The notes under the pieces are model-generated. The model was not told the origin of the DNA. It searched no databases and worked only from the letters and a program-made list of their open reading frames with translations. This document shows positions 9,078-20,840 of a stretch of DNA of 64,000 nucleotides, piece by piece. The DNA is taken from the NCBI RefSeq assembly GCF_900108245.1, contig NZ_FNUY01000005.1, positions 335,700 to 399,699 of the forward strand. The letters are read 5' to 3'. The stretch comes from Allobosea lathyri (GTDB taxonomy: Bacteria; Pseudomonadota; Alphaproteobacteria; Rhizobiales; Beijerinckiaceae). Position 1 is the stretch's first letter. Each line of letters starts with the position of its first letter. The translations under genes and the position numbers were made by a program.

Positions 9078-10672
9078 TGCGTATGGCTTCGCTGGCCGAC
9101 AGGGTCATCCTCGCCTGGGGATGGCCCAGGCGCCTGATCGCGCTCGCTGCAGGGGCCAGCGGCGCGCTGGCGCTGCCGCCGCTCGATCTCTGGCCGCTGA
9201 TCGTCGTGCCGATGACGGTCGCCATATGGCTGATCGACGGCGCCGTCGGCACCAGCGCAGTCGCCCGCTTTCGGGCGGCCGCTGCTGCCGGATGGTGGTG
9301 GGGTTTCGGCTTTTTTCTCGCGGGTTTGTGGTGGCTGGGGGCCGCCTTTCTGGTCGAGGCCGATAAATTCGCCTGGGCGATGCCGCTGGGCGTCGTCGCA
9401 CTGCCGGCCTTTCTCGCGCTTTTTCCAGCACTGGCCTTCGGCTGCGCGCGACTCGCCTGGCCAAGCGGAGCCGGCCGCATCCTGATGCTGGCGGTGGCCC
9501 TGTCGCTGAGCGAATGGCTGCGCGGCCATGTGCTCACCGGCTTTCCCTGGAACGTCTACGGCATGATGCTCGCCGGGCAGGGTTTCATCGCCCAGTTCGC
9601 CGCGATCGCCGGGCTCTACGGACTTACCGTGGTCGCGGTCGCGATCGGGGCCGCGCCCGCAACGCTGGGAACGGCGGAGACCGCGGCCGGACGCTGGCGC
9701 GCACCCGTGCTGGCGCTGCTCGGGCTTGCGGGTTTGGTCGGTTTCGGAATCTGGCGCGTGCCGCCGGAAGCCTCCCCCTCGGTCGCCGGCGTCAGGCTGC
9801 GACTGATGCAGCCCAATTTGCCGCAGGACGCCAAGTTCAGCCCGCGCAATGGCGAAGCGATCCTGAACCAGTACCTCGCATTGAGCGACCGGGCGACGAG
9901 CCCGACCACGCTCGGCGTCCAGAATGTGACGCATCTGATCTGGCCGGAATCGGCTTTTCCCTTCCTGCTCGGACGCACGCCTGCCGCGCTTTCGCGGATC
10001 GCTGCGCTGCTACCGCCCGATGTGACGCTGATCACAGGGGCGGCCCGCGCCGGAGAGGCGCTGCCTGGCGAAAGCCGGCCGCCGATCTTCAATTCGATTC
10101 AGGTGGTGAACGATGAAGGCACCATCGTCTCGAGCTACGACAAGGTGCACCTTGTACCCTTCGGCGAATATCTGCCGCCGATCCTGGAAACCCTTATCCG
10201 CAAGGTTGGTCTGTCGGAGTTCGTCTCGGTGCCCGGCGGGTTCGCTTCGGGGACGCGGCGGATGCCGCTTGCCATTCGCGGCCTGCCGGTCGCGGCGCCG
10301 CTGATCTGCTACGAAGTCGTGTTCCCGGGCGCGGTCGCGCCGCAAGGGCCGCGCGCCGGCTTTTTCCTCAACCTCACCAATGACGGATGGTTCGGCCAGA
10401 CCAGCGGACCGTATCAGCATCTGGCGCAGGCCCGGCTGCGCAGTATCGAGGAAGGATTGCCGCTCGTGCGCGTGGCCAATACCGGGATTTCGGCTGTCGT
10501 CGACGCCTATGGCCGGATCGTTGCCAGTCTGCCGCTCGGCACCACCGGCGTGCTCGACGCAAACCTGCCGCAAAGAGCGCCCAATACCCTCTATGGACGC
10601 TGGGGAGATGTCATTTTCGCGGCACTTCTAGTATTGTCCTTGCTGCTCTCGCGGGCCCATTTTGGCAGGTGA
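9077..10672 (+). CDS. lnt: Apolipoprotein N-acyltransferase
   Basis: Inner-membrane enzyme that adds the third acyl chain to lipoproteins. Several hydrophobic N-terminal segments span roughly residues 10-220, followed by a periplasmic nitrilase domain. The catalytic triad reads E291 (WPESAF), K356 ([11 protein letters not shown]) and C411 ([10 protein letters not shown]). A last membrane helix ([13 protein letters not shown]) ends the 531-residue protein. ATG 9077 overlaps the corC stop. Its substrates here would include the MltA and LptE lipoproteins in this same window. Confidence 0.96.
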   Translation: MRMASLADRVILAWGWPRRLIALAAGASGALALPPLDLWPLIVVPMTVAIWLIDGAVGTSAVARFRAAAAAGWWWGFGFFLAGLWWLGAAFLVEADKFAWAMPLGVVALPAFLALFPALAFGCARLAWPSGAGRILMLAVALSLSEWLRGHVLTGFPWNVYGMMLAGQGFIAQFAAIAGLYGLTVVAVAIGAAPATLGTAETAAGRWRAPVLALLGLAGLVGFGIWRVPPEASPSVAGVRLRLMQPNLPQDAKFSPRNGEAILNQYLALSDRATSPTTLGVQNVTHLIWPESAFPFLLGRTPAALSRIAALLPPDVTLITGAARAGEALPGESRPPIFNSIQVVNDEGTIVSSYDKVHLVPFGEYLPPILETLIRKVGLSEFVSVPGGFASGTRRMPLAIRGLPVAAPLICYEVVFPGAVAPQGPRAGFFLNLTNDGWFGQTSGPYQHLAQARLRSIEEGLPLVRVANTGISAVVDAYGRIVASLPLGTTGVLDANLPQRAPNTLYGRWGDVIFAALLVLSLLLSRAHFGR

Positions 10673-10799
10673 TCCCATTTGGAACTTTTTCGGCGGCAAA
10701 GGATGGTGGTTCGATCTGGAACCATGTAAAACTTCACAACTTACGCGCCAGCCGGACCACGGCACCTGGCCACGCAACTGACGTAAGGGCCGCCAACTC

Positions 10800-11213
10800 A
10801 TGCTGAAGAAAGTCCCCAACCCAATCGATCGCCATGTCGGCAGCCGCGTGCGAATGCGCCGCATGCTGGCCAGCGTGAGCCAGGAAAAATTGGGTGAAGC
10901 GCTCGGGCTGACTTTCCAGCAGATCCAGAAATACGAAAAGGGCTCGAACCGCATCAGCGCGAGCCGCCTGCAGCAGATCGCCAAGATGCTGGACGTGCCG
11001 GTGTCGTTCTTCTTCGACGGCGCCCCGACAGGGGACATGCCGGCCGGCGGTTTCTCCGACGCGGCCTCGACGGCCTATGTTTCCGACTTCATGTCGACCA
11101 GCGAAGGCGTGCAGCTGACCAAGGCTTTCGTACGCATCAAGAGCGCCCGCGTGAGGCGACGGATCGTCGACCTCGTCGAGGCTCTCGCCGAGGATGATAG
11201 CGAAACCACGTGA
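10800..11213 (+). CDS. XRE-family regulator of the PraR/PhrR type
   Basis: Cro/CI-like DNA-binding protein of 137 residues. The helix-turn-helix lies in [19 protein letters not shown] and [20 protein letters not shown], followed by [12 protein letters not shown]. This conserved sequence resembles rhizobial PraR/PhrR regulators, which affect surface attachment, quorum sensing or acid response. Its place directly upstream of metK and trmB is characteristic of Hyphomicrobiales. The gap that follows (11214-11388) holds an imperfect hairpin (CGTTCG/CGAACG at 11228-11245). No riboswitch I can recognise is there. Confidence 0.85.
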   Translation: MLKKVPNPIDRHVGSRVRMRRMLASVSQEKLGEALGLTFQQIQKYEKGSNRISASRLQQIAKMLDVPVSFFFDGAPTGDMPAGGFSDAASTAYVSDFMSTSEGVQLTKAFVRIKSARVRRRIVDLVEALAEDDSETT

Positions 11214-11388
11214 TTTCGCGCAGATTTCGTTCGGCCTGACGAACGTTGATCCCGATAAAAGAATTATTGCGCTTGACGGCGAACGCGTCCGCTGCAAAGA
11301 GGGTGCCCGTTTTCGTTGGCCGACCGCGTCGTCACGCCGGTCTCTTGCCAGTCCCGACTTGCAGTCCCGATCCGAAGGGTTCCTGACC

Positions 11389-12594
11389 GTGTCACGCCAG
11401 AATTACCTGTTCACCAGCGAATCCGTCGGCGAAGGCCATCCCGACAAGATCTGCGACCGGATCTCCGATGAAGTCGTCGATCTGTTCTTCAAGGAAGCCG
11501 CCAAAGCCGGCATGGATTCGGCGCAGGTCCGCGTCGCCTGCGAGACGCTGGCGACGACCAACCGCGTCATCATCGCCGGCGAGGTCCGCACCTCGCTCGA
11601 CGAGAAGGCGATGAAGAGCAAGGTCAAGTCGGCCGCCCGCAAGGCGATCAAGGCGATCGGCTACGAGCAGGACGGCTTCCACTGGAAGAAGTGCAAGATC
11701 GACGTGCTGCTGCACGCCCAGTCGGCGGATATCGCCCAGGGCGTCGACGCCGACGGCAACAAGGATGAAGGCGCCGGCGACCAGGGCATCATGTTCGGCT
11801 ATGCCTGCCGCGAGACGCCCGAGCTGATGCCGGCGCCGATCTACTACGCCCACAAGATCCTCGAAGTGCTGGCCAAGGCCCGCCATGCCAAGGAAGGCGG
11901 CGCCGCCAAGCTCGGCCCCGACGCCAAGAGCCAGGTCACGGTCAAGTACGAGAACGGCAAGCCGGTCGGCGTGACGCAGATCGTGCTCTCAACCCAGCAT
12001 ACCGACGAAAGCCTGACCTCGGCGGATGTCCGCAAGATCGTCGAGCCCTATATCCGCTCCACGCTTCCCGAGGGCTGGATCTCCAAGGAGACAGTCTGGC
12101 ACGTCAACCCGACCGGCAAGTTCGTGATCGGCGGTCCCGATGGCGATTGCGGCCTGACCGGCCGCAAGATCATCGTCGACACCTATGGCGGTGCTGCCCC
12201 CCATGGCGGCGGTGCGTTCTCCGGCAAGGACCCGACCAAGGTCGACCGTTCGGCTGCCTATGCCGCGCGCTACCTCGCCAAGAACGTCGTTGCAGCCAAG
12301 CTCGCAGACCGCTGCACGATCCAGCTCGCCTACGCCATCGGCGTCGCCAAGCCGCTCTCGATCTATGTCGATCTCTACGGCACCGGCAAAGTCGACGAAG
12401 CCAAGCTCGAGGCCGTGCTCGGCGAGGTCATGGACCTGACGCCGCGCGGGATCCGAAATCATCTCCAGCTCAACAAGCCGATCTATGCCAAATCGGCAGC
12501 CTATGGCCATTTCGGCCGCAAGGCCGGCCGCGACGGCAGCTTCTCCTGGGAGAAGACCGATCTCGTCGACGCGCTGAAGAAGGCCGTTGCCTGA
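11389..12594 (+). CDS. metK: S-adenosylmethionine synthetase
   Basis: Makes SAM from methionine and ATP. Signature elements are [22 protein letters not shown] at the N-terminus, [12 protein letters not shown], and the phosphate-binding [16 protein letters not shown] loop. It has 401 residues. I chose GTG 11389 because AAGGG at 11375-11379 sits about nine bases upstream and conserved sequence starts immediately after. The open frame runs further 5' without similarity. It ends with a strong intrinsic terminator at 12621-12650. Confidence 0.96.
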   Translation: MSRQNYLFTSESVGEGHPDKICDRISDEVVDLFFKEAAKAGMDSAQVRVACETLATTNRVIIAGEVRTSLDEKAMKSKVKSAARKAIKAIGYEQDGFHWKKCKIDVLLHAQSADIAQGVDADGNKDEGAGDQGIMFGYACRETPELMPAPIYYAHKILEVLAKARHAKEGGAAKLGPDAKSQVTVKYENGKPVGVTQIVLSTQHTDESLTSADVRKIVEPYIRSTLPEGWISKETVWHVNPTGKFVIGGPDGDCGLTGRKIIVDTYGGAAPHGGGAFSGKDPTKVDRSAAYAARYLAKNVVAAKLADRCTIQLAYAIGVAKPLSIYVDLYGTGKVDEAKLEAVLGEVMDLTPRGIRNHLQLNKPIYAKSAAYGHFGRKAGRDGSFSWEKTDLVDALKKAVA

Positions 12595-12620
12595 TCAGCC
12601 GGTTTCGACCGATGTCGATG

Positions 12621-12650
12621 AAGGCCGGGCTCGTCCCGGCCTTTTTCTTT
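12621..12650 (+). terminator. Rho-independent terminator of metK
   Basis: A nine-base stem AAGGCCGGG / CCCGGCCTT with a five-base loop is followed by a T-rich tract (TTTTTCTTTT). It lies 27 bases after the metK stop codon. Confidence 0.9.
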
Positions 12651-12688
12651 TGCCAGAAATCTCTAGAGCACAGCGACTGGCTCAATAC

Positions 12689-12806
12689 GCGTCGTCATCC
12701 TGGACCAGCGGCCCAGCCGCGCAGCTCCGGGATCCATCGAAGGGCACGGTCATTGCTCTATGATGGATCCCGGCACTCCGCTTCGCTGCGGCCAGGATGA
12801 CGGCGC
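12689..12806. repeat. REP-like palindromic element upstream of trmB
   Basis: Ends are inverted copies (GTCGTCATCCTGG ... CCAGGATGACGGC), with an internal GGGATCCATCGA / GATGGATCCC pair. It is the same family as 2371-2480. The right end contains an ATG (12797) in frame with trmB, which explains why the trmB frame looks longer than the gene. Confidence 0.7.
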
Positions 12807-12844
12807 GTTTCTGCAAGAAAACCCCGGCTTCAAAGACGATTGAC

Positions 12845-13537
12845 ATGACAGACGATTACGAACCCGACCGCGCCTTCTTCGGCCGCCGCAAGGGCAAGGC
12901 CCTGCGCGAGGGCCAGAATGCGATGATCGAAGGCGTGCTGCCCCGCCTGCGTCTGCCGGAGGGCGAGATCGCCGATCTGCGGACGCTGTTTCCTCATCCC
13001 GTGACGGCGGTGCGGCTCGAGATCGGCTTCGGAGGCGGCGAGCATCTGCTGCACAGGATGCGCGAAAGCCCCGAGATCGGCTTCATCGGGGTCGAGCCCT
13101 TCATCAACGGGATGGCGAAGTTCCTGGCCATCATCGAACGCGAAGGGCTGACCAATATCCGGCTCTGGGACGCAGACGCTGCGCTGATGCTGCCGCGCCT
13201 GCCGGCAGGCAGCCTCGACGCGATCGACCTGCTCTATCCCGATCCATGGCCCAAGCGCCGCCAGCGCAAGCGCCGCTTCGTCTCCGAGCGGACCCTATCG
13301 CTGTTTGCTCGTGCGCTGCGGGAGGGCGGACGCTTCCGCTTCGCCAGCGATATCGACGACTATGTCGGCTGGACATTGTCGCGGCTGCTGCGCTCGGCCG
13401 ATTTCGACTGGACGGACGCGCGTGCCGATGACTGGCGCGTGCCCTATCCCGGGTGGATACGCACGCGCTACGAGGCCAAGGCGATCGCGGCCGGGCGCGT
13501 CCCGAGCTATCTCACAGCCTTGCGTCGCGCATCCTGA
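12845..13537 (+). CDS. trmB: tRNA (guanine-N7-)-methyltransferase
   Basis: SAM-dependent methyltransferase that makes m7G46 in tRNA. SAM-binding motif I is [13 protein letters not shown], and the family signature [18 protein letters not shown] follows near residue 130. It has 230 residues. ATG 12845 is chosen because the upstream ATG at 12797 lies inside a repeat element. The 3' end overlaps the converging DUF2336 gene by 26 bases. Proximity to metK, which makes its cofactor, is conserved in related genomes. Confidence 0.94.
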   Translation: MTDDYEPDRAFFGRRKGKALREGQNAMIEGVLPRLRLPEGEIADLRTLFPHPVTAVRLEIGFGGGEHLLHRMRESPEIGFIGVEPFINGMAKFLAIIEREGLTNIRLWDADAALMLPRLPAGSLDAIDLLYPDPWPKRRQRKRRFVSERTLSLFARALREGGRFRFASDIDDYVGWTLSRLLRSADFDWTDARADDWRVPYPGWIRTRYEAKAIAAGRVPSYLTALRRAS

Positions 13538-14597
13538 GGAAGCCGAGCACGCGTTGCGCCGTGGTCTGCGCGAGGTTGCGGAAGCTCTGGCGCGCCCGCT
13601 CGATCGCGGCCTCCGACTTGCCGTAGTCCTTGCGCAGGGCGATCAGCCCGGCCGTGGTCTCCCAGGACCAGCCCAGTCCGCGGGCCACGAGCAGGATCGC
13701 CTCGCGATCCGGCCCCATGATGATCTGTTCCGTCGCCGGCAGTCCGAGCTGGGCCAGCGCCGCAACCGCGCACATGGCGTGTTCGGTCGAGCCTGCTCTC
13801 GCGAACTCGGCGACCTTGGATTCATTGAGCTCGCCGGCTTCGTTGAGACGCTTGATCTCTTCCAGCGCGCCGCTGAAGAGGCCGAAATCCTCGTCGATCT
13901 GCGTCTCGGCCGCGACCGCCTGGGCTCCGCGCTCGACGGCACCTGCAACCGCGCTCGCAAGCCCGGGCTCGAGATTGACGCTTATGCGGCGGCGAGCGGC
14001 ATTCTTCGCGGCGGCCATGAGCTGCTCGCTGAGTTCGGACGGAATGTCACGGCGCATGCCCAGCGTCGCCTGTAGCGCATCGTCCTGGACGGCGCGCATC
14101 ACGAGCACGCCCATGCCATGGCGGGAAAAACGTGCGGTCTGGTTCGCCGCGACGGCGTGAGTGACGACACGACCGCCACGCAGGATCAGGAAATCCGTGA
14201 CCGGCTCGCCAAGATCGGGGCGCTCGGTGATCGCCAGCATGTGATCGCGGCCCTTGGCAGCCGATACGGCAACGAGATCCTGATCCGTCAGCCGCTTCGA
14301 GCCGACCAGAACCGGGCGCGCGACGGCGATCTCATCGAGCGCGAGTTGACGCACGACACCGCTAGGTGCGTTCGAGACCGGCGCGAGACGTTCCGACAAT
14401 TCGATGCGGGCGCGCAATTCGATGGCGCGCGAAAGCCTGCCGATCACGACGTCGAAGACGCTGACCTGGTCGTCATCCATACCCGCGGCGGTGCTGAGGA
14501 ACAGATCCGTCAACCGGGACAGAATCTGGGCGCGATCATCGGTCGAGCCACGCAACATCGTCGCTTCGAGATCACGCAAAAGCGTACTGACACTCAT
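13512..14597 (-). CDS. DUF2336 domain-containing protein
   Basis: A 361-residue soluble, largely helical protein. It matches my recollection of alphaproteobacterial DUF2336 proteins: N-terminus [17 protein letters not shown], then a repeated HEAT-like helical pattern with segments such as [20 protein letters not shown]. Function is unknown. The chosen ATG (14597) has a GGGGATG about seven bases upstream; the frame extends further to 14726 without conserved sequence. It converges with trmB and overlaps it by 26 bases. Confidence 0.75.
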   Translation of the reverse strand: MSVSTLLRDLEATMLRGSTDDRAQILSRLTDLFLSTAAGMDDDQVSVFDVVIGRLSRAIELRARIELSERLAPVSNAPSGVVRQLALDEIAVARPVLVGSKRLTDQDLVAVSAAKGRDHMLAITERPDLGEPVTDFLILRGGRVVTHAVAANQTARFSRHGMGVLVMRAVQDDALQATLGMRRDIPSELSEQLMAAAKNAARRRISVNLEPGLASAVAGAVERGAQAVAAETQIDEDFGLFSGALEEIKRLNEAGELNESKVAEFARAGSTEHAMCAVAALAQLGLPATEQIIMGPDREAILLVARGLGWSWETTAGLIALRKDYGKSEAAIERARQSFRNLAQTTAQRVLGFLRMRDARL

Positions 14598-14710
14598 CCC
14601 GCATCCCCATAGAGCGCGTAAGACTCCTTTGTGACGCAGAAGGATGACCAGCCGGTTAGCATCATCCCAGAATCCTCGCCTATCGTGATGAAGGCGAATC
14701 AGCGGAGAGC

Positions 14711-14808
14711 TTGCATGCGCCGCCAAGGCGGATTAAATAGCGCGCAACAGCTCTGGTTTCGGTATCAGCCGATGACAAGAGCGGGCCTGCCGGCCCGCTC
14801 TTTTTTTA
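14711..14808 (+). ncRNA. Candidate short RNA or operon leader upstream of rimP
   Basis: TTGCAT (14711-14716) and TTAAAT (14733-14738), 16 bases apart, resemble a sigma-70 promoter. An intrinsic terminator at 14777-14808 follows. A transcript from about 14745 to 14808 would be a short RNA or an attenuated leader of the rimP-nusA-infB operon. No known RNA family was recognised and there is no expression evidence. Confidence 0.3.
14777..14808 (+). terminator. Rho-independent terminator upstream of rimP
   Basis: An eleven-base perfect stem AAGAGCGGGCC / GGCCCGCTCTT with a four-base loop is followed by a T run. It lies 125 bases upstream of rimP and after no plus-strand gene, so it either ends a short RNA or attenuates the operon leader. 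Confidence 0.85.
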
Positions 14809-14932
14809 TTGGCCGGAACCCCGCCAGCGCAAAAGCATGGTGCCGGAACCTGAAACCGGTTTTCGGATGCCATCATGCTCTCTTCTTTGGTTGGAGACGG
14901 ATGAGATCCGACTCTAGGCAGGCGGCCCAGGC

Positions 14933-15616
14933 ATGAACGAGCCAACAGCGATACCTGAGCGGGACGACCGCATTGTCGTCGAGACCGGCGTGGCCGCACG
15001 CGTGGCGGCAATCGTCGAGCCCGCGATCGCCGATCTCGGCTATCGGCTGGTGCGCGTCCGCGTCACCGGCCAGAACGGCTGCACCGTGCAGATCATGGCC
15101 GAGAAGCCCGACGGAACCATGAATGTCGAGGGCTGCGAAGCCGTCAGCCAGGCGGTCTCGCCGGCGCTCGATGTCGACGACCCCGTCCAGGTCGCCTATC
15201 ATCTCGAAGTGTCGTCGCCGGGAATCGACCGGCCGCTGGTGCGGGCTGGCGATTTCGTGCGCTGGGCCGGGCACCTCGCCAAGATCGATACCGAGGCTGT
15301 CGTTGCCGGGCGAAAGCGCTTCCGCGGCATCCTGCTCGGGGTCGAGGGCGCCAATGCGCTTCTAGCCCGTGACGACGCGAAGAGCGAGGAAGAGCGCAAC
15401 GTCGCCATTCCGCTTGCGCTCATCGCCGACGCCCGTCTCGTCCTGACCGACGAGCTGGTCACCGAATCGCTGCGTCGCGGCAAATCGGGCCTGCCGCCCG
15501 AGATGCCGCTGGCCGAAGAGATCGCCAGCCCGAAAAAGGGCAAGGGAAAATCGCTGGGTCCACGCCCGGCTAAGACGCGCGGACCTGATCCGCAAGACAC
15601 AACGGAAGAGGAGTGA
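14933..15616 (+). CDS. rimP: Ribosome maturation factor RimP
   Basis: Cytoplasmic 30S maturation factor. The conserved core includes [16 protein letters not shown], then [23 protein letters not shown]. The C-terminal tail is long and lysine/proline-rich ([19 protein letters not shown]), giving 227 residues, longer than the roughly 150 of E. coli. It is the first gene of the rimP-nusA-ylxR-infB-rbfA-truB cluster and overlaps the nusA frame slightly. The long charged tail is common in related alphaproteobacteria. Confidence 0.93.
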   Translation: MNEPTAIPERDDRIVVETGVAARVAAIVEPAIADLGYRLVRVRVTGQNGCTVQIMAEKPDGTMNVEGCEAVSQAVSPALDVDDPVQVAYHLEVSSPGIDRPLVRAGDFVRWAGHLAKIDTEAVVAGRKRFRGILLGVEGANALLARDDAKSEEERNVAIPLALIADARLVLTDELVTESLRRGKSGLPPEMPLAEEIASPKKGKGKSLGPRPAKTRGPDPQDTTEEE

Positions 15617-15621
15617 GCGTC

Positions 15622-17223
15622 ATGGTCGTCAGCGCCAACAGGCTCGAACTGCTGCAGATCGCCGATGCGGTCGCGCGCGAGAAGTCGATCGATCGTCAGA
15701 TCGTCGTCGACGCGATGCAGGACGCGATCGCCAAGGCCGCCCGCTCGCGCTACGGCGCCGAGACCGACGTCCATGCCGAGATCAACACCAAGACTGGTGA
15801 GCTCCGGCTCGCCCGCCACCTTCAGGTGGTCGAGCTCGTCGAAAACGGCGCCACCGAGATCACCGTCGACGAGGCGAAGCGCCACAATCCGGCGGCCCAG
15901 GTCGGCGACGTCATTGCCGATCCGCTGCCGCCCTTCGATTTCGGCCGCATCGCGGCCCAGTCGGCCAAGCAGGTCATCGTGCAGAAGGTGCGCGAGGCCG
16001 AGCGTGACCGCCAGTACGACGAATACAAGGATCGCATCGGCGAGATCGTCAACGGCGCCGTCAAGCGCGTCGAATACGGCAATGTCTTCGTCGATCTCGG
16101 ACGTGGCGAGGCGATCATCCGCCGCGACGAGATGATCCCGCGCGAGACCTTCAAGGTCGGCGACCGCGCTCGCGCCTATGTTTACGACGTGCGCCGCGAG
16201 CCGCGCGGCCCGCAGATCTTCCTTTCGCGCACGCATCCGCAGTTCATGGCCAAGCTGTTCGGCCAGGAAGTGCCCGAGATCTATGACGGAATCGTCGAGG
16301 TGAAGGCCGTTGCCCGCGATCCGGGTTCGCGCGCCAAGATCGCCGTGATCTCGCGCGATTCCTCGATCGATCCGGTCGGCGCTTGCGTCGGTATGCGGGG
16401 ATCGCGCGTGCAGGCCGTCGTCGGCGAACTCCAGGGCGAGAAGATCGACATCATCCCGTGGTCGCCGGATATCGCGACCTTCGTCGTCAACGCGCTGCAG
16501 CCGGCCGAGGTCGCCAAGGTCGTGCTCGACGAGGAAGCCGACAAGATCGAGGTCGTGGTGCCCGACGAGCAGCTCTCGCTGGCCATCGGCCGTCGCGGCC
16601 AGAACGTCCGCCTCGCCTCGCAGCTGACCGGCTGGGATATCGACATCCTGACCGAGGCCGAGGAATCGGAGCGCCGCCAGAAGGAGTTCCTGTCGCGCAC
16701 CGAGATCTTCATGAACGCGCTGAATGTCGACGAGACCGTCGGCCAGCTGCTGGCGTCGGAAGGTTTCCGCACGGTCGAGGAAGTCGCCTATGTCGAGCCC
16801 TCCGAGTTGGCCTCGATCGAGGGCTTCGACGAGGACACCGGCGCCGAGATCCAGGCCCGTGCGCAGGAGTATCTTGCCGCGGTCGAGGCGGAGTTCGACG
16901 AGAAGCGCCGCGCGCTCGGCGTCGAAGACGACTTGCGCGAGGTCGAAGGCATCACCACATCCATGATGGTCGCGCTGGGCGAGAACGACGTGAAGAGCGT
17001 CGAAGACCTCGCTGGCTGCGCGACCGACGACCTCGTCGGCTGGACCGAGCGCAAGGATGGCGAGTCCACCCGCCACGCCGGTTATCTCGACGGCTACGAC
17101 CTATCCCGACAGGATGCCGAGGCCATCATCATGGCCGCGCGCGTCAAGGCGGGCTGGATCGAAGCTCCGGCAGAGGTCGAGGCTACCGAAGCGGACGCCG
17201 ATAACGTGGCGGCCGAGGCCTGA
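15622..17223 (+). CDS. nusA: Transcription termination/antitermination factor NusA
   Basis: Binds RNA polymerase and modulates pausing, termination and antitermination. Order: NusA N-terminal domain ([18 protein letters not shown]), S1 domain (about residues 133-200), two KH domains ([18 protein letters not shown] and [18 protein letters not shown]), and C-terminal acidic repeats. It has 533 residues. I prefer ATG 15622, with AGGAG at 15608-15612; a GTG at 15613 directly abuts that site and is too close. It follows rimP closely and is probably cotranscribed. Confidence 0.96.
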   Translation: MVVSANRLELLQIADAVAREKSIDRQIVVDAMQDAIAKAARSRYGAETDVHAEINTKTGELRLARHLQVVELVENGATEITVDEAKRHNPAAQVGDVIADPLPPFDFGRIAAQSAKQVIVQKVREAERDRQYDEYKDRIGEIVNGAVKRVEYGNVFVDLGRGEAIIRRDEMIPRETFKVGDRARAYVYDVRREPRGPQIFLSRTHPQFMAKLFGQEVPEIYDGIVEVKAVARDPGSRAKIAVISRDSSIDPVGACVGMRGSRVQAVVGELQGEKIDIIPWSPDIATFVVNALQPAEVAKVVLDEEADKIEVVVPDEQLSLAIGRRGQNVRLASQLTGWDIDILTEAEESERRQKEFLSRTEIFMNALNVDETVGQLLASEGFRTVEEVAYVEPSELASIEGFDEDTGAEIQARAQEYLAAVEAEFDEKRRALGVEDDLREVEGITTSMMVALGENDVKSVEDLAGCATDDLVGWTERKDGESTRHAGYLDGYDLSRQDAEAIIMAARVKAGWIEAPAEVEATEADADNVAAEA

Positions 17224-17237
17224 GCCGGGTTGCGACG

Positions 17238-17966
17238 ATGCGCCAGGCTGTCTCGATGAGCGAGACGCGGAAAGACGGTCCGGAGCGAAGTTGCGTCGTG
17301 AGCCGGGCAGTCAAATCGCCTGACGACCTGATCCGTTTCGTGGTCGGGCCAGACGGCATGCTGACGCCTGATCTGCGACGCAAGCTGCCAGGCCGCGGCG
17401 TCTGGACGAGCCTGAGCGCGAAGACCGTCACCGAGGCGGTCAAGCGCAAGGCGTTCGAGCGCTCGCTCAAGGCGAAGATCACCGTGCCGGACGGCCTGGT
17501 CGCGATGATCGACGCGTTGATGCTGCGCGATGCGCTGCAGGCTCTGGCGATGGCGAACAAGGCCGGGCTCGTCTCGAGCGGCTTTGCCAAGGTCGAGGCT
17601 GTGATCGGTTCAGGCCGCTGCGCAGCGGTTATCGAGGCCAGCGATGGCGCCGATGACGGACGACGCAAGATCGGCCAGGCCATGAAGCGGGCCGAGATTG
17701 CCCGAGAGACGAGCGGGCTGAAGGCCCGGAAGACCCCCGTAGTCGCAATTTTCGCGGCGGCGGATTTGGAATTGGCGTTGGGGCGGGCACATGTGATACA
17801 TGCGGCCCTTGCTCCGGGACCGGCGGCCGAGGGTTTCCTCTCCCGCTGGCGTCGACTCGTCCGATATCGGACAGACGATGCCGGTGCGACGGAGCCGGAA
17901 AGCCCGGCTAATTCCGATCTGTTAGACGAACGAACGACCGAACCGGCAGGACCGAAAGCGGAATGA
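17238..17966 (+). CDS. YlxR/L7Ae-like RNA-binding protein
   Basis: A 242-residue protein with an N-terminal YlxR (DUF448) domain, seen as [20 protein letters not shown] and [12 protein letters not shown]-terminal part resembles an L7Ae/L30e-type RNA-binding domain ([13 protein letters not shown]). It occupies the conserved slot between nusA and infB. Alphaproteobacteria carry this two-domain form, whereas Firmicutes encode the domains separately. Function is a presumed nucleic-acid binder. An in-frame ATG at 17256 is an alternative start. The stop overlaps the infB start by four bases. Confidence 0.85.
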   Translation: MRQAVSMSETRKDGPERSCVVSRAVKSPDDLIRFVVGPDGMLTPDLRRKLPGRGVWTSLSAKTVTEAVKRKAFERSLKAKITVPDGLVAMIDALMLRDALQALAMANKAGLVSSGFAKVEAVIGSGRCAAVIEASDGADDGRRKIGQAMKRAEIARETSGLKARKTPVVAIFAAADLELALGRAHVIHAALAPGPAAEGFLSRWRRLVRYRTDDAGATEPESPANSDLLDERTTEPAGPKAE

Positions 17967-20818
17967 GCGATACCAAGACCCCGGGCGACAAGACTTTGAC
18001 CGTCAGTCCCCCGAAGACCCTGACGTTGAAGCGTCCTGTCGAACAGAGCACTGTCCGGCAGAGCTTCTCGCATGGGCGCTCCAAGCAGGTTGTCGTCGAG
18101 GTCAAGCGACGCACTGCTGGCTCCGACGTCAAGGAGCAGCCGGTCGCTCGCGCGCCGCAGCCCCCGGTCCAGCAGCAGCCCGCACCGCGCCCTGCCCCTC
18201 CGGTTCCGACACCGGCACCGCGTTCCGGCGGCATGCTGCTCCGCACGCTTTCGGAAGACGAGAAGGACGCCCGTCAGCGCGCCCTCTCCGACTCGCGCAG
18301 TCGTGAGGCGGAAGCCCGCCGCATTGCCGAGGACGAAGCCCGCCAGCGCGCCCTTGCCGCCGAACGCGAACGCCAGGAGCGCGAAGCCGCCCTTGCTCGC
18401 CAGCGCGAGGAAGAAGAGCGTCGCCGCCAGGAAGACGATCGCAAGCGCCGCGCCGAAAGCGCCGCCCGCCAACGCATGGACGAGCCGCAGGCTCCGCGCC
18501 CGCCGCAGCCCGTGCAGCCGCCTCGCGAGCAGACGCCCGCTCCGCAGGCTGATGGCGCGCCGACACCTGCGCCGGCGGCAACCGCCGCTCCGGCACCTCG
18601 CCCGGCCCCTTCTGGCCCGCGCCCCGATTTCGCACCGCGTACGCCGATGCGCGATATCGGCGCCCGGCCTCCCCGGCTGGATTCGCGTCCGCCGCGTCTC
18701 GAAACCCCGCGCCCGCCGCGTCCCGTCGATACGACGGCCCCGGCCGAGCCCGCCGTTATCCGCCCGACACGCCAGGCCCCGTCGACTGCTGCCCCGCGCA
18801 GCCGTCCCGATGATGGCGAAGCGCGTCCCGCTTTCCGCCGTCCCGGCGGCTTTGCCGGCGGCCCGCCCCGTGGCGCTCCCGTGCCCGCCCCCAAGACACC
18901 CAAGGTCGGCGAGAAGCCGCGCGGCCGCCTGACGCTCTCGACCGCCACCGGTGGCGACGACGAGCGCACGCGTTCGGTCGCGGCCTTCCGCCGCCGCGTC
19001 CAGCGCATGACGGGGCACCGCGCCTCTGACGTCGCCAAGGAGCGCGTGATGCGCGAGGTGATCGTCCCCGAGACGATCACCATCCAGGAACTGGCCAACC
19101 GCATGACCGAGCGCGGCGTCGATGTCATCCGCCTGCTGATGAAGCAGGGCGCGATGCACAAGATCACCGATGTGATCGACGCCGACACGGCCCAGCTCGT
19201 GGCCGAGGAAATGGGCCACACCGTCAAGCGCGTCGCCGATTCCGACGTTGAAGGCGGCCTGTTCGATGTGCCCGATACCGACGACACCCTGGTGACGCGG
19301 CCGGCCGTCGTCACCATCATGGGCCATGTCGACCACGGCAAGACTTCACTGCTCGACGCGATCCGCCAGACCCATGTCGTCACCGGCGAGGCCGGCGGCA
19401 TCACCCAGCATATCGGTGCCTATCAGGTCACGACGCCGTCCGGCGCCAAGGTGACCTTCATCGATACGCCCGGCCACGCCGCCTTCACGGCGATGCGCGC
19501 TCGTGGCGCCAAGGTGACTGACGTCGTCGTGCTCGTGGTCGCGGCCGATGACGGCGTCATGCCGCAGACGGTCGAGGCCATCAACCACGCCAAGGCAGCC
19601 GGCGTGCCGCTGATCGTGGCGATCAACAAGATCGACAAGTCGGATGCCTCGCCTGAGCGCGTGCGCTCCGAGTTGTTGCAATACGAGATCCAGGTCGAGA
19701 CGCTCGGCGGCGAGACGCTCGAGATCGAAGTCTCGGCCAAGACCGGCAAGAATCTCGACAAGCTGCTGGAAGCCATCGCGCTGCAGGCCGAACTGCTCGA
19801 CCTGAAGGCCAATCCCGACAGGCCGGCCGAAGGCACCGTGATCGAGGCCAAGCTCGACCGCGGCCGTGGTCCGGTCGCGACCGTGCTCGTCCAGCGCGGC
19901 ACGCTGCGCACCGGCGACATCGTCGTGGCGGGTTCCGAATGGGGCCGCGTCCGCGCCCTGATCGGCGACACAGGCGCTCATATCAAGGAGGCCCCGCCTT
20001 CGCTTCCCGTCGAGGTGCTCGGCTTTAACGGTACGCCCGAGGCCGGCGACCGCGTTGCGGTTGTCGAATCCGAGGCGCGCGCCCGCGAGATCACCGATTA
20101 CCGCGAGCGCCAGAAGCGCGACCGCATCGCCGCCCGCGGCGGCGGCTCGGCGGCGGGACGTTCGCTCGCCGACATGATGCGCGATCTCAAGGAAGGCGCC
20201 GGCCGCAAGGAGTTCCCGCTCGTCGTCAAGGGTGACGTGCAGGGCTCGGTCGAGGCCATCGTCGGCACGCTCGAGAAGGTCGGCAACGACGAGGTGCGCG
20301 CCCGGGTGCTTCAGTCGGGCGTCGGCGGCATCACCGAATCCGACATCACGCTGGCCCAGGCTTCGGGCGCGGCCGTGATCGGCTTCAACGTGCGTGCCCA
20401 TAAGGAAGCGCGCGAGGCGGCCGAACGGGCCGGCGTCGAAATCCGCTACTACAACATCATCTACAACCTCGTGGATGACGTGAAGGCGGCGATGTCGGGC
20501 CTGCTGGCCCCCACCTTGCGCGAAACCATGCTTGGCAATGCGCAGATCCTCGAGATCTTCGCGGTCTCGAAGGTCGGCAAGATCGCCGGTTGCCGCGTTA
20601 CCGACGGCACGATCGAGCGCGGCGCCAATGTCCGCCTGATCCGCGACAACGTCGTGGTTCACGAGGGCAAGCTCGCTCAGCTCAAGCGCTTCAAGGACGA
20701 CGCCAAGGAAGTGGTGGCGGGCCAGGAGTGCGGCATGTCCTTCGAGAACTACCAGGACATGCGCGCTGGCGACGTCATCGAGTGCTACCGCGTCGAGGAA
20801 ATCAAGCGGACGCTGTAA
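17963..20818 (+). CDS. infB: Translation initiation factor IF-2
   Basis: GTPase that brings fMet-tRNA to the 30S subunit. The protein has 951 residues. The N-terminus is a long low-complexity stretch rich in proline, alanine, arginine and glutamate (about residues 40-330). The G domain follows with [17 protein letters not shown] (G1), [15 protein letters not shown] (G3) and NKIDKSD (G4). The C2 domain ends with [24 protein letters not shown] 17963 overlaps the YlxR-gene stop, so translation is likely coupled. Confidence 0.97.
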   Translation: MSDTKTPGDKTLTVSPPKTLTLKRPVEQSTVRQSFSHGRSKQVVVEVKRRTAGSDVKEQPVARAPQPPVQQQPAPRPAPPVPTPAPRSGGMLLRTLSEDEKDARQRALSDSRSREAEARRIAEDEARQRALAAERERQEREAALARQREEEERRRQEDDRKRRAESAARQRMDEPQAPRPPQPVQPPREQTPAPQADGAPTPAPAATAAPAPRPAPSGPRPDFAPRTPMRDIGARPPRLDSRPPRLETPRPPRPVDTTAPAEPAVIRPTRQAPSTAAPRSRPDDGEARPAFRRPGGFAGGPPRGAPVPAPKTPKVGEKPRGRLTLSTATGGDDERTRSVAAFRRRVQRMTGHRASDVAKERVMREVIVPETITIQELANRMTERGVDVIRLLMKQGAMHKITDVIDADTAQLVAEEMGHTVKRVADSDVEGGLFDVPDTDDTLVTRPAVVTIMGHVDHGKTSLLDAIRQTHVVTGEAGGITQHIGAYQVTTPSGAKVTFIDTPGHAAFTAMRARGAKVTDVVVLVVAADDGVMPQTVEAINHAKAAGVPLIVAINKIDKSDASPERVRSELLQYEIQVETLGGETLEIEVSAKTGKNLDKLLEAIALQAELLDLKANPDRPAEGTVIEAKLDRGRGPVATVLVQRGTLRTGDIVVAGSEWGRVRALIGDTGAHIKEAPPSLPVEVLGFNGTPEAGDRVAVVESEARAREITDYRERQKRDRIAARGGGSAAGRSLADMMRDLKEGAGRKEFPLVVKGDVQGSVEAIVGTLEKVGNDEVRARVLQSGVGGITESDITLAQASGAAVIGFNVRAHKEAREAAERAGVEIRYYNIIYNLVDDVKAAMSGLLAPTLRETMLGNAQILEIFAVSKVGKIAGCRVTDGTIERGANVRLIRDNVVVHEGKLAQLKRFKDDAKEVVAGQECGMSFENYQDMRAGDVIECYRVEEIKRTL

Positions 20819-20840
20819 GGCGCATCGCTTCCCAAAGGCA

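Larger units (their letters stand above)
14598..14932. other. Gap between DUF2336 gene and rimP: promoter-like pair and terminator
   Basis: No convincing gene in this 335-base gap; a plus-strand frame of about 100 codons shows no protein-like features. It does hold a promoter-like pair at 14711-14738 and an intrinsic terminator at 14777-14808, which together would bound a transcript of about 60-65 bases. The rimP operon promoter should also lie here. Confidence 0.5.

Noticed and set aside
11214..11388. SAM or SAM/SAH riboswitch in the metK leader
   Set aside because: A hairpin (CGTTCG/CGAACG) and a TTGACG are present, but I could not match the conserved cores of SAM-II or SAM/SAH riboswitches.
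12797..12844. Upstream ATG as trmB start
   Set aside because: It lies in a REP-like repeat shared with other intergenic regions; similarity starts at 12845.
14631..14936. About 100-codon frame upstream of rimP
   Set aside because: It runs through the strong terminator at 14777-14808, has no ribosome binding site and no recognisable protein features.
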